Assembly: GCA_964017155.1 (NCBI GenBank)
Contig: OZ024855.1
Location: 4,326,190 to 4,390,189 of the forward strand
DNA length: 64,000 bases
From: Oasisia sp. SBJ-2009
Lineage: Eukaryota > Annelida > Polychaeta > Sabellida > Siboglinidae
Direction of reading: 5' to 3'
Shown in pieces: positions 63,608 through 64,000 of the stretch. The position numbers and the translations under genes were made by a program. Position 1 is the stretch's first letter. The number at the start of each line of letters is the position of its first letter. The notes under the pieces are model-generated. The model worked only from the letters and a program-made list of their open reading frames with translations. It searched no databases and was not told where the DNA came from.

Positions 63608-63608
<1 letters not shown>
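62839..63608. other. Upstream flank with a possible LINE or SINE tail
   Basis: Five copies of ATAAG at 63095-63117 adjoin AGCTTTATTGCCATGTG. On the minus strand this is AATAAAGCT followed by a (CTTAT) repeat, the layout of a retroposon 3' end. No protein motif could be followed, so the element is not classified. Confidence 0.4.

Positions 63609-63609
<1 letters not shown>

Positions 63610-63658
<49 letters not shown>
63610..63658. repeat. (TA)n microsatellite
   Basis: About 24 TA units, followed by a purine-rich GGGAGGG stretch. Confidence 0.97.
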
Positions 63659-63662
<4 letters not shown>

Positions 63663-64000
63663 TATAAATGGAGGGAGGGTGGGAGAGGGCAAGAGGAAGG
63701 GAGGGTTGGAGCGGGCGAAGAGGGAGCGTCAAAGTGAGGCTGGAGGCCAGGGAGGGTGAGAGAGAAATAGTTAGATTGCATAACGTTTATGTAATAGATA
63801 ATAAATGCAATATAGTATATAATGAAAAAACTTTTAGAAGGAAGTGTAGCTTTGCAACTGAGAAAATATCAAATGTTCCTTATCTGGTTTATCTTAGACA
63901 AAATAATAATAATAAAACTGCTTTTCTATAGTGCTAATTCCCGCATGGTGGATCGATGCGCTGTACAAGACATAATAAATGTACTAATAAATTATATGAA

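Overview
The window is from a eukaryote, most likely a marine invertebrate. Coding exons are small and separated by introns with canonical GT-AG signals. There are remnants of metazoan CR1/L2-like LINEs, a Penelope-like element and a tRNA-derived SINE, and a very large amount of the sequence is minisatellite. I cannot fix the phylum. Intron minisatellites that include an exon-intron boundary have, as I recall, been described in amphioxus, so a cephalochordate is possible, but a lophotrochozoan fits equally well.

Layout. About 1-13 kb is mostly satellite DNA: a 15-bp array cut by the window edge, a 6.4-kb homopyrimidine 29-33-bp array, and a 2.6-kb 44-bp array. Two exons of a four-helix membrane protein resembling the TMEM272-like family follow on the + strand (13.2-13.7 kb). 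About 14.9-30.8 kb is a mobile-element graveyard: a Penelope-like element with inverted arms and a hammerhead-like core, a CR1/L2-like LINE tail, a duplicated module headed by a perfect G/C palindrome, a second 44-bp array, an element with ~95-bp inverted termini, a 3-kb element with 450-bp terminal direct repeats and a CTATA target duplication, a 1.46-kb foldback element with a TAAGT duplication, and a SINE.

From about 31 to 62.85 kb a single gene runs on the minus strand. I assembled one non-coding and ten coding exons. Every exon joins its neighbour in phase, giving 1716 nt of CDS and a 571-residue protein. Its middle looks like a winged helix (about residues 170-231) and its C-terminal half is a nucleoside phosphorylase-like (PNP/MTAN superfamily) domain (about residues 250-565). 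The promoter has a perfect NRF1-type palindrome and two ETS-like sites.

The most unusual structure is in this gene's introns. Introns 5 to 10 each carry at least one different minisatellite. Two of these arrays are tandem amplifications of the gene's own 3' splice sites. The exon 6 acceptor is repeated 11 more times at exact 62-bp spacing, each extra copy leading to an in-frame stop. The exon 9 acceptor is repeated about 17 times in 31-bp units that also place a donor-like site 8 nt after each acceptor. The very long open frames in the window are by-products of repeat arrays whose units lack stop codons.
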